Of a stretch of 64,000 nt of DNA, positions 35,701 through 43,338 are shown piece after piece; position 1 is the first letter of the stretch, and each line of letters starts with the position of its first letter. The stretch is from Beroe forskalii (taxonomy: Eukaryota; Ctenophora; Nuda; Beroida; Beroidae): the NCBI GenBank assembly GCA_011033025.1, contig WFMF01000052.1, positions 62,001 to 126,000 on the forward strand, read 5' to 3'. The translations under genes were made by a program, and so were the position numbers. The notes beneath the pieces were generated by a model. That model did not search any database. It saw only the letters and a program-made list of their open reading frames with translations, and had not been told where the DNA came from.

Positions 35701-38700
35701 TCCTATTTCTCACCTTCCCAAACACGATCTCTGCTAACCCTCTACAATGCCTTTTTGTGAGACAAAAAGGCGATTGGGGAAGGAAAAAATTTGTACGATT
35801 AATACAATGATAATAAAATAATAATAATTATAAGAATAAGAATAAGAAGTGTAATTTAAACACCGCTATTACGCTTAAAGCTTTAAAGCCTATACTCTTC
35901 AAGCCTTTTATTTACTCTGCAGTGTAAAACATATTAGCCAATTTTGAGGGTACTTGTAGGCGTGCATTAATTTGTAATATTGCACTCCTCACATTGGCTA
36001 ATACACTTAGAGCATGGCAAATGGTCATGACGCTAATAAAATTATTGCACTCGGCTTCGCCTCGTGCAATAATTTATATTAGCGCATTCCCAGCCATGCT
36101 CTAAGCGTATATTATTATATATTGGTAAAACATAAATATTGGTTTTATTTGCAGGGCCAGCGTTGTTCTTTAATACTTTAATAAGAAGCAGCAAATCAAC
36201 TGCGGTGCGAAATCGTGCTACGTAATCACATTTCCCCATCACATTTCTCCATATCAGGCCTGTCATGGTACTTCTATCGCAAAGAAAAATTAAAACCTGT
36301 CATCAAAAATAGTGGTCTCCTGTGCTGATCTCTGTGCTGATCATCTAACTCTATATTGTATTATTGCACTGCATCTTCATCCTTCATGCTTCTATCTTCT
36401 ATGAACATTTTGATATCATGATTATAACTTTATAATTCGCAGTGGCTATATATATATTCATCTAAAATTGCCTCCGATAATTATTCGTCTGAACTGAATA
36501 TAATAGGATCATTTTAATATATCCTTAATACATCCATATATTATGATAGCATTGCAGGCGCGTGATTTTAACCATCAATTCGTACCGGAGACCGCTATGT
36601 TTTAGGTATTACTTGCGTCGCAGTGCGCATTGTGAATACCACTTTAATTTAAAGTTTGACGGTAAAATGCGGAGGTAATTGGTCACGAAAATCATTTTGC
36701 TGTTGGTTGTGTCAACAGACTTTGCATGGCGCGTGTGATATTATCGATTTATCTCCAAGACTTGAAGAACCGATGGCTGATATATTGATGGCTGAAATCC
36801 ATTTTACGGAGCGGCCTCTGCATGTCTTTGCTCGGATCGTTGAATAATAGCGTTACTACAAACTACTTCGGTGTGGATTTTAACTTTTCTGGAATCGAAT
36901 TAAAGCGTGTTTCGTGACTATCATGCTATAGAGCTACAGGTTATGAGTAAACTGCTCTCCAAGTGCTATATCCGGGGGCACTGGGCCTCTCCCAAACAAA
37001 TATATTCTGGGCTCCATCATGGGTCGATTTAAAACGTTACTATCCCAATCCTTCCAGCTTTATCATATCCAATACTAGCGTTATCGAGTTAATATCCGCA
37101 GTCACAATTCATCTTCATTATAATTTTAGTGTGATAGTAACTCAGTAACAGTTACAGTTCTGATTTAAACGACGGTCATTGATTCTATTCCTAATTACAC
37201 TATGCGGACATGCTCTATTAACACGCATGTACCTGATAACACTAATAGTAGTATAACTTTTAGTATAGCTGTAGAACTTCTAAGAGTCATGACGTGTAAC
37301 CATAAAACGTAATAAGGTTCGCAGTAGTCGCTCGCCTCTTCGAGGTTCCCTGTTATTACCCACCGTATTTACTGCACTAGTTTTACAATACCACAAAGAA
37401 AACTTGTAATTTCATTTCGAAACCTCTCTTTGAATACTCAGTAAAATATCACTCATCCGATAGCATACACTGAGTCTAATACTCATTCCATGCAGTAAGG
37501 CGCTGTCCAATGGATGGTTTCAGGCTTGCTGACATAGTGATGGGAAGTCTTCTTGTATTCATATCCCTTGCTGGAGTGGCAGGCAACAGTCTGGCGCTAT
37601 CCTACTTCATCAACGCTCGGCCCAGCAAATCCAACAACCGCTACATCAGGAATCTCTACATTGTCATAACCATTGTGGATCTCCTGGCTTGTGCATCTCT
37701 CTTCCCCATCATAGAGGCTGCATTCCAGGATGGTAGGGGTGGGGTGATGTTCATGTCTCCGTGGTTTTGCGATGTCTGGGGGCTGCTGTGGACCGGACTT
37801 CCCATCCGCTGACCGACAACTGCACCCCCTACTGATCATGTGACTTGATCACGTGACACACAATTATCACGTGATATATCACATGACATGACACGTGACT
37901 TTGTGATGAGTTAATTGAAAATTTATCATAATGTAGTGGGAGAGCAATCTGCAGTACAATTGAAACTGAATGTTGTATGTACATGTAAAGAAAAACTTAG
38001 AACATTTACTACAACATAAAACCATATAAACATGATATAATTTCTCAATATGACTAAATCGGATAGATAAACGATGAAAATCCACTGGTAACTTCAAATT
38101 TCATGTCCAAAATATTTCGCCACTTCAAACAAATATTCAAGAATATATTCATAATCTTCAAAAGCGCAACAGATGTCATACAGTTCTCGGTTGCGGGTTT
38201 TTCGCTTTTTGGCAGGTGAGATCCCCACAGCCAATCTGTCAAGATGAAAGTCTGTTGCAACTTGCTGCTCAGAGATACCTCTAAAGTACTCTTGCACAGA
38301 TGGCTTGGCCCTGTTTACCCTCGTCTTAATAAAGCCACGGTGGAAGCCTTCGACCATGTTGCTAGTCCGAGGGTAATCAAAATCAACCATGATAGTGTTA
38401 TAGTGATTCCAAAATACTGCAGGAAATCGAGGTTCACTCCTCTCATCACAGTCAGCACTAGAAAGTCCCAAATACGTTAACTCAAAATAATTTACGACAC
38501 TTAGTAAATTAGGATACTTACTAGCAATATAAATTGAAAGTTCTTCAAAGGCATCATCTACTTTGCCCATTGGCACAAAAGCTAAGAACACAACAAGCCT
38601 ACTTGCTCTTGCAAAATCTTTATCCTTGTAATATAAAATTTTAAACTTTTTAAATATATTTTTCTGTACACTCTGGCATAAATGGAAAAAGCAATTTATC

Positions 38701-41700
38701 AGAGTAAAACTTTCAAAAACATTTCTGAATGCATTCATAGCAGCTTTTTCAAAATCAATCATAACAATACCTACTGATGCCAAAAGATTTCCTAAAGCGT
38801 CCTTGATAACTGTGAGCAAAAATGTGTAAGTTTTTTCTTTCTTATCGGATAATAAAGCATATATAAGAGGTAAGCACTTGCCATCAATGACTGCATGAAA
38901 GGTGTAGGACTGCTGAAATTGTGGGGGGCAAACATAAAACGTCCCATCACAAATCCAGTTCGGGTGGTCTGATAATGTTTCCAGGTTCCGCTGTGTAGAG
39001 AAAACTATCAATCGCGAACCTGCATCCGTGAAGTCATCGAACAAAACGAAGGGATCTCCCCGATGAGTGACGGAGCATGTAGGTGGAAGGACGAATTCCT
39101 CAGCGTCTTTGGCTTCAGGGTGCATAGCTGATCCACAAGCCCTAGCTCTGCTGCGTTGTACGATTCGTCTGAGGGACTCTTCAGTAGGGAGCAGGGTGTT
39201 CAGTTCCGACGAAGACGACTTCTGAGCTTCTGTCACAAGATTCTGGGTTGCTGACAGTGGTTGGTCTGACGCCTTCCGCTTCAGAGAAGAGATCACATCA
39301 TGTCTCTCTCCCAACTTAGGATCAGGAGGATGATTGTGAAGCTTCTGCCCACGACAAAGGGAATCCGGTGCTTCATCCAACGAAAGGAATACCCTAGATG
39401 GACACTTGAATGATCTGTGCTTCGTACAACGCCAGCAAAAAGATGTTGAGCTGTTCTTATCCTTGTGATTGTTGTACGTGTAGCCATCAGTATCTAGGAT
39501 TTGACGATTCCCACGCTGACCAGTTATGAAGCGCTCGAATGCAACGTTCGTGGGAACAGGAGCAGAAAGGACAGCAGGGACAGGAGCAGCAGGGACAGGA
39601 CCAGAAAGGACAGGAGCAGCAGGGACAGGAGCAGCAGGGACAGGAGCAGCAGGGACAGGAGCAGCAGGGACAGGACCAGAAAGGACAGGAGCAGCAGGGA
39701 CAGGAGCAGAAAGGACAGGAGCAGAAAGGACAGGAGCAGCAGAGACAGAAGCATCAGGACCAGGAGCAGCAGGGACAGGAGCAGCAGGGACAGGAGCAGA
39801 AAGGACAGGAGCAGCAGGGACAGGAGCAGCAGGGACAGGAGCAGAAAGGACAGGAGCAACAGGGACAGGAGCAGCAGGGACGGGAGGAAGGATGGTGGCC
39901 GTGGATGACGATGCAGTAGAGGTTGGAACCATTAGAGTTTTAACTCAAAAATTCAGAAGTATACAAGTATAGCCATTGATAACTATTTCATCAAAGTTTT
40001 GAGTGGCCGTTTTTTGGTTAAGAATTAATTTATATGGTTTTTAGCAGACAATAAAGTGTAACATTTCTCCATCGATTGTTTTCATAACACTTAGACAGAA
40101 ACATAAGATGAAACAATGTGAGACGTTCATTTCTGATTCACTATCATGACTAAAATATGACTTTTACACCCAATTAGCCATAAGGTACTCCGAAGGTCAT
40201 GAAAAAGTAATTGCTAATTGGTTATAAATTGTTACAATCTAGACAAGGACTGACTGTCTCCTTTTGTTTCCAGTTCATGCCATCAATACGCTAACTAAGA
40301 GAGCACCTAATACCTACGTATCACATCCTCGTATCCTGTTATGTAAAGCTAATAAGCCCTTCTCCAATTCCAATGACGAAGGGAGAGCTTCCCTTTAGCG
40401 TTTGCGTGGAAAGGCGAACCACTGCGTAAACAAGTTGACGGTGGTAAGTTAATCAGTAAACAGTAAAGTAGTAACCCCAAAACATCGACTCTTGCACTAT
40501 AAATGCATAAATGCATAAATAGTGACTATCGTCAATTTTCATTGGTTTGCAATGTTAGGGGTTTTCCTCTGGCTTCAAACCTAATAACATTTTAAGGAAA
40601 AACATGTATGTTTCAGTCGACGCAAAGTGTTTTGAAAATTTCAAGTTGACTCAAAGTTTTGTTTTATATAGAATCACAAGCTATCTATTTTAAACTTTGG
40701 TCCCACATTGTAATAGACGGACTTAGATTTTAATTTATTTGAAAATTTAGATAAAATACATGAAATTGTACATGGCAAGGTCTTATTACCAGCACCTTCC
40801 AATGCAATGTTTGGAGCGAAGTACGTTCGATGTACCGTACTGTTTTTTCTTCGTACCTATAAGGTATTGTCATAATCATCATGTCTCTGATGTTAATTTT
40901 AACTTGATTGTGAATGGAAATATGTTTTGATAGTGAGGGGTGCAGTTGTCGCCCTGAGTTCATATCTTTGATTGAAACTTCAGCACATCACATGTACATC
41001 ACATGACACATCACGTGACAATTTGATCATGTGACATATCACGTGACCTTCTCCTGGGGGTGCAGTTGTCGTGCAGCCTTCCCATCATGTCTATCTTCCT
41101 CATAGCCTTCATGGGCCTGTCTCGTCTCTGTGTGATCATCCGGCCCAGCTTCCGTCTGAAGGAGCGCATCTCGTGGGCGGTGCCCCTGTGCTTCTGCATC
41201 GTCCTCCTCACCCTCATCCTGGCCATGTTCTACTCCGAGGGCATGTACATCGTCTACAGGATGGAGTGGCTTGCTTGCTACCCTGCTGTCTTCCCTTCTC
41301 ATGAGGACCCTGACTCACTGGTATCCCCTAAAGATATCAGCCGGGGCGTGGTCCTTTCCACGCTCTTCTCCATCATTCCGGGCATATCCATCGTCCCCAT
41401 CTCTGTTTCAGCTGTTCTGTCTGTGGTCTACCTCAGGGTCTCTGCCCGACTGTCCAGCCGGATGTCTGTATCCACGAAGCAGCAGAACTCTGCCACAGTC
41501 ACCATCCTGCTGGTCACACTCCTTTACTTCCTATTCAACATCCCCTTCTCCCTCACTGTTGTTGGTGGACTGGTTATCAACCACTCTCTGGCTGACGAGA
41601 GTGTAGAGATCACTGTGAAGACGTACAACTCAGCTGCCTTGTGGGACAGCAGAGTACTAAACGAGTACGGCTACTTTGTGATTTTCTACCTGTGTATCAG

Positions 41701-43338
41701 CCTCAACAGCTTGTGTAATCCTCTTATGTACTTGTACCGGATGGAGAAGTTCAAGAGTTGGGTCCGAGCCAAGACGGGATTAGGTTCGTCTACAGAAGGA
41801 CGATCTAAAAAGGACCCTGACAGAGATCTGGTATTGGTCAACGAAGGTGGTGATGGTGGGACTAATACTGGATGCAGTGCTACCAACATATCCTCAGATC
41901 GAGTTTAGATTTTAGGAAGATATTTACGTGTATATGACTGATGTCCTTGAACGGCATCTGGTCGCTGTGGTTATATTCGAGAATGTTCAGTGTTGATGCA
42001 GTAGTTTCCAATGCGCACAATTAAAGACCATCCGCACAATTTAAGCCCTTCTAAGTTCCAAAGGACAATTTGCTCCACAAAATATATGTTCCAGAAACTA
42101 CCTGGATAGAATGTGCCTCATCATGATGAGGACTTCATTGTTGAGCCTGATATTTCTTTCACGATCACGAAGAAGAAATAATGTTATTGCTGACCCCTTT
42201 TTCGGGGAATGAATGTTTGCAAGTCTAATTATTTTTACATTTTAATTGTAAATTGGATACCTCATCAGTATTCATTATACTCCCTTTATTTATTGCTGAG
42301 CATTAATTTTTCATTATCTTTACCATACCTCCTTCTTCAACCAATAGAAATATGGACTTTAGAGTCACGGGACTGGTAAAATCACTGGTAAATTGCGATC
42401 ATAGACAGAACCCCCGCATCACAATAAAATTGAATCGACTAGACGTTGATTATTAAAATTAAGTTGGCAATGGAAAACATCATTGAACATGAGCATTATT
42501 TGTCTGTCAACTTGAATCCCTACAATTATGTTAGTTAATGAATTTCAATGCTCAATGATGGGCAAGCAAGCCTAGCTTGTTAACTTGATACTCAATACTC
42601 CTTAGAACTTTAGAAATATTGACAATACGCTTAACTAAGTATGCAGTTTATCTTGATACCCAATATCTTTAGGAGCTTTAATAATACGCTAAACTATTCT
42701 AATTATTCAGTTGTGGACCTAGTTGTCAACATGTCAGCCAGGTTATAACCCCACATGAGTTAAATTCGAACCTTTTAAATCCAATCTAATACTGCTGCAA
42801 CGTTTCAGATACTAAATACTGGCAGGAAAGTCTGCCAGTGTCGCGAGGAAGTCTGTAGCAAAGGCCCCAATTCTCTTGTGATGTGCGACGACTAAGCAGA
42901 CTGCTGACATGGATGTCATGAAGCTTACGGGACTTGGAGCTGTGAGTAACTTACTAACTGCGTCTAACTATGTTTTTGATGAACTTGCACTATTTAAATG
43001 CGCACTGATTAGAATTGTGTTCTCACTAGTTAAGTGCTCACCAATTGCGTCAACGTGGTTCAGTTCCTAAGTGTATTAAGTGTAAAAAGTAACTGCTTCC
43101 TGCAATTTAATAACTTCAATTAATCAGGAATTCAGGAGACCGCTATTATTATAATATCTCACTGAACAACACCACCGTGTCTCCCTAACAAGCTAACACT
43201 TCCAATCCCCAGGAAACGGTGTTTGGCATCAAGACAGCTAAGGGTGACAAGTACAGCCCTGATGAGGAGGTGCTGGATGATATGGACGACTCGAGGACCT
43301 TGAGGAGTTCATCGAGGAATATCTGGCAAAAACTCAAA
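20730..43338 (+). CDS. PDIA4/ERp72-like protein disulfide isomerase, ten exons recognised, last two damaged
   Basis: Exons joining in phase: 20730-20790, 21047-21194, 29133-29483, 30029-30228, 30713-30786, 31107-31265, 31385-31506, 32326-32444 (411 codons). Damaged exons follow at 42809-42941 and 43213-43338. Exon 1 encodes a signal peptide ([18 protein letters not shown]). An acidic linker follows (DILDDPNDE), then two thioredoxin domains, each with a WCGHCK redox site (exons 2/3 and 3/4) and cis-Pro segments GFPTLK and GYPTLK. Exons 5-8 fit non-catalytic b/b' domains ([28 protein letters not shown]). Family role: oxidation and isomerisation of disulfides in the ER lumen. The final a' domain and a KDEL-type tail were not found. 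Exon 9 starts in phase (TKYWQ) but needs indels to reach DVMKLTGLG; exon 10 needs one to reach [14 protein letters not shown]. Either the 3' end is decaying or the sequence has indel errors. The eighth intron contains a GPCR gene. Confidence 0.88.
21195..22636. other. Intronic repeat DNA, related to the 9840-12032 foldback family at its right end
   Basis: Within PDIA4 intron 2. From about 22330 to 22500, GATCAGGAAGGTCGTACAGA, AATGGCCATGTTTATATACG and ACTTGTCAATAAACAT match arms of the foldback element upstream of the P450, so a relative is inserted here. No ORF of note. Confidence 0.6.
22637..22999 (+). mobile_element. Non-autonomous Helitron-like element, copy 1
   Basis: Starts TCTTACTACTTATAATTC after an A, and ends with hairpin ATGGCC-GGA-GGCCAT, then GGGTTCTG and CTAG followed by T. 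A 5' TC, a 3' hairpin about 10 bp before CTAG and insertion between A and T are Helitron hallmarks. The copy has an expanded TAAA microsatellite at 22676-22700. No Rep/helicase ORF. Confidence 0.8.
23081..23185. repeat. GC-rich palindromic minisatellite
   Basis: A left series of CTGACCCCCTG / CTGGTGAACCCT units is followed by its reverse complement (CAGGGGGTCAGTAGGGGTTC and on), meeting at about 23140. Arms are about 45 bp with a few mismatches. Confidence 0.8.
23673..25881. repeat. Array of a short quasi-palindromic motif at about 150-bp spacing, bracketed by 25-bp inverted repeats
   Basis: The motif CTCAACCATGTGGAG or a variant recurs among otherwise unrelated sequence. In the left half it reads CTCAACC..GTGGAG: 23978, 24119, 24313, 24454 and 24624, with partial forms at 23881 and 24020. 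In the right half it is reversed, CTCCAC..GGTTGAG: 24766, 24930, 25079, 25228, 25386, 25539 and 25696. The switch is near 24700. Right-half spacing is 149-164 bp. The block is bounded by exact 25-bp inverted repeats at 23673-23697 and 25857-25881 (starting GGTCATGTTGAAAGC). Exceptions exist, such as a reversed copy at 24355. Likely binding sites for an element-encoded protein; function unknown. Confidence 0.8.
26098..26442 (+). mobile_element. Non-autonomous Helitron-like element, copy 2
   Basis: Same family as 22637-22999: TCTTACTACTT start, CTGTCTGTCCGG repeats, ATGGCCGGAGGCCAT hairpin and CTAG end followed by T. It is about 345 bp and lies inside the TTAA-flanked element. Confidence 0.85.
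26639..26941 (+). pseudogene. THAP-type zinc-finger ORF, frameshifted and cut by a Helitron-like element
   Basis: From ATG 26639 the frame encodes a basic segment (KHARKKQKA) and then [31 protein letters not shown], matching the first half of a THAP C2CH finger (C-x4-C, FPkD..R..W...). The frame then ends in LRSF, but the next frame reads [18 protein letters not shown], the expected CxxH half. One small indel therefore breaks the finger. Farther on (NPDEIV) the sequence is interrupted at 26942 by a Helitron-like insertion. THAP domains are common in transposase-related proteins and bind DNA, so this is probably the 5' part of the host element's gene. Confidence 0.7.
26942..27287 (+). mobile_element. 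Non-autonomous Helitron-like element, copy 3
   Basis: Nearly identical to copy 2, with the same TC start after A, hairpin and CTAG end before T. It is inserted in the tail of the THAP reading frame. Confidence 0.85.
28066..28152 (+). repeat. Minisatellite of AAATTTGAGGGAGATGTCC type, four to five units
   Basis: Units of about 24 bp read AAATTTGAGGGAGATGTCCxCA. The stretch from about 27940 (AAAAAGGCCTTGTAAGGG then TTAGCAGA) to 28160 is repeated in reverse at 35551-35770. This defines a repeat family present twice in opposite orientation. Confidence 0.85.
28946..29092 (+). mobile_element. Helitron-like 3' end with hairpins
   Basis: ACAAGAATTGCGCC-GGCAGG-TGCAATTCTTGT forms a hairpin (about 28946-28980). 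The element ends in GCAGGCCCAATGGGCCTG followed directly by CTAG and T (29088-29092). The 5' end is not defined and may reach 27940. It lies just before PDIA4 exon 3. Confidence 0.6.
30366..30606. mobile_element. Foldback element in PDIA4 intron 4
   Basis: Arms of about 110 bp meet near 30495. TCAATTGATCTGAG near 30366 pairs with the complement near 30593-30606, and GATCGACATCATC near 30470 pairs with GACGATGTCGATC near 30522. Related sequence extends to about 30645. A half copy lies at 7530-7690. No ORF. Confidence 0.75.
31601..32106. mobile_element. 506-bp foldback element made of 10-bp repeats, with 6-bp target duplication
   Basis: Both arms are chains of the decamer CGCCAGTAGC/CGCCAGTATC, reversed in the second half, and meet near 31853. 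The termini are GCGATCCGACGAGGCCAGTA on the left and the complement of GGGCGATCCGTCGAGGCCAG on the right. AATTAA flanks both ends (31595-31600, 32107-32112). It lies in intron 7 of the PDIA4-like gene. A short remnant (CTGGCGCGATACTGGCG) occurs at 44190-44207. Confidence 0.9.
32562..32970. mobile_element. Foldback/MITE-like element with 16-bp terminal inverted repeats
   Basis: TTGTGTTGAGAAACAC (32562-32577) is exactly complementary to 32955-32970. Inside is a second inverted pair around GGCCAAATGTCCAGTTAGGCC (32610-32740) and four direct copies of CCAACATTTGA (32755-32800). Confidence 0.8.
33817..34463. mobile_element. 647-bp MITE-like element with TA target duplication
   Basis: The ends CCTTAGTGGTAGAAATTAAG and its complement are flanked by TA (33815-33816, 34464-34465). 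Inverted similarity continues with AAGTGTACTAATTAAGGCAG-type phrases near both ends. The centre is AT-rich and noncoding. Confidence 0.8.
35551..35650 (-). repeat. Minisatellite, reverse-oriented partner of 28066-28152
   Basis: TCTCCCTCAAATTTGTGGACA units are the complement of the array in PDIA4 intron 2. The family end CCTTTTTGTGAGACAAAAAGG lies at about 35748-35770. The two arrays face each other across PDIA4 exons 3-8. Confidence 0.85.
36004..36107. repeat. Hairpin with CTCGGCTTCGCCTCG loop
   Basis: Arms of about 45 bp (CTTAGAGCATGGC..., GACGCTAATA, ATTATTGCAC) pair across the centre CTCGGCTTCGCCTCG. A similar loop (CTCGGCTACGCCTCG) occurs at 58630-58645. Confidence 0.8.
38094..39932 (-). 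CDS. MULE transposase with N-terminal FLYWCH-like zinc finger
   Basis: A 612-codon ORF starting at ATG 39932. Residues about 15-120 are a low-complexity Pro/Ala/Val tract ([11 protein letters not shown] repeats). Next is a FLYWCH-like module ([20 protein letters not shown], then HNHPP). The MULE catalytic core follows: WICDGTF (Asp329), [10 protein letters not shown] (Asp393), CFFHLCQS and [10 protein letters not shown] (Glu528), a DDE arrangement with the C..H motif between the second Asp and the Glu. It ends YFGHEI. Predicted role: nuclear DNA transposase that binds the terminal repeats and cuts and pastes the element. The frame is intact, so the element may be autonomous. The repeat tract also gives long spurious ORFs in other frames. 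Confidence 0.93.
   Translation of the reverse strand: MVPTSTASSSTATILPPVPAAPVPVAPVLSAPVPAAPVPAAPVLSAPVPAAPVPAAPGPDASVSAAPVLSAPVLSAPVPAAPVLSGPVPAAPVPAAPVPAAPVPAAPVLSGPVPAAPVPAVLSAPVPTNVAFERFITGQRGNRQILDTDGYTYNNHKDKNSSTSFCWRCTKHRSFKCPSRVFLSLDEAPDSLCRGQKLHNHPPDPKLGERHDVISSLKRKASDQPLSATQNLVTEAQKSSSSELNTLLPTEESLRRIVQRSRARACGSAMHPEAKDAEEFVLPPTCSVTHRGDPFVLFDDFTDAGSRLIVFSTQRNLETLSDHPNWICDGTFYVCPPQFQQSYTFHAVIDGKCLPLIYALLSDKKEKTYTFLLTVIKDALGNLLASVGIVMIDFEKAAMNAFRNVFESFTLINCFFHLCQSVQKNIFKKFKILYYKDKDFARASRLVVFLAFVPMGKVDDAFEELSIYIASKYPNLLSVVNYFELTYLGLSSADCDERSEPRFPAVFWNHYNTIMVDFDYPRTSNMVEGFHRGFIKTRVNRAKPSVQEYFRGISEQQVATDFHLDRLAVGISPAKKRKTRNRELYDICCAFEDYEYILEYLFEVAKYFGHEI
39539..39908. repeat. Imperfect minisatellite (AGGAGCAGCAGGGAC type) inside the transposase gene
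   Basis: Units of 15 bp, GGAGCAGCAGGGACA and GGAGCAGAAAGGACA, are repeated about 20 times with small changes. On the minus strand they encode the Pro-Val-Pro-Ala-Ala / Pro-Val-Leu-Ser-Ala pentapeptides near the transposase N-terminus. Length variation would stay in frame. Confidence 0.9.

Larger units (their letters stand above)
34466..37509. other. Intronic/intergenic DNA without a recognised gene
   Basis: Contains the reversed minisatellite (35551-35650) and the 36004-36107 hairpin. Short ORFs at 34851-35078 (minus) and 36656-36847 (plus) have no recognised motif. The DNA lies in PDIA4 intron 8 upstream of the GPCR, so promoter elements for the GPCR may sit here; none is identified. Confidence 0.4.
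37807..41077 (-). mobile_element. Complete MULE (Mutator-like) DNA transposon with 9-bp target duplication
   Basis: CTTCCCATC occurs directly at both ends (37798-37806, 41078-41086). The terminal inverted repeats read CGCTGACCGACAACTGCACC on the left and, on the opposite strand, GCTGCACGACAACTGCACCC on the right. Both ends then carry several CACGTG/CATGTG-type motifs over about 90 bp. A second internal GGGGTGCAGTTGTCG lies at 40936-40950. One long intact transposase ORF is present. A 9-bp duplication and long diverged ends fit Mutator-like elements. The perfect duplication and intact host frame argue for a recent insertion. Confidence 0.92.
37510..41908 (+). pseudogene. Rhodopsin-type (class A) GPCR gene split by a MULE insertion
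   Basis: Segments 37510-37806 and 41087-41908 form one intronless frame of 372 codons if the element and one copy of the 9-bp target duplication are disregarded. TM1 has GN (GVAGNSLAL), TM2 has Asp in IVDLLAC, and the conserved extracellular Cys is in FCDVWG. TM3 ends SRLCVIIRP in place of DRY. TM4 has Trp in ISWAVPL, ECL2 has Cys in LACYPA, TM5 has Pro in SIVPIS, TM6 reads FLFNIPF and TM7 ends NPLMY. A basic tail follows. As it stands the protein stops soon after TM2/ECL1 (WTGLPIR then stop). The N-terminus is very short, so an upstream exon is possible; AG at 37497-37498 could be an acceptor. Ligand unknown. It lies inside PDIA4 intron 8, same strand. No other damage is seen. Confidence 0.88.

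Noticed and set aside
36656-36847. Cys-containing 63-codon ORF
   Set aside because: No domain pattern, no splice partners, typical chance length.
39501-39972. Long plus-strand ORFs rich in Arg/Ser/Asp, Gly/Thr/Ala or Gln
   Set aside because: They are other-frame readings of the 15-bp repeat in the MULE transposase gene.
42809-42941. The TGA in PDIA4 exon 9 as a selenocysteine codon
   Set aside because: It is not at a redox site, and the exon also has other frame problems, so decay or sequence error is simpler.
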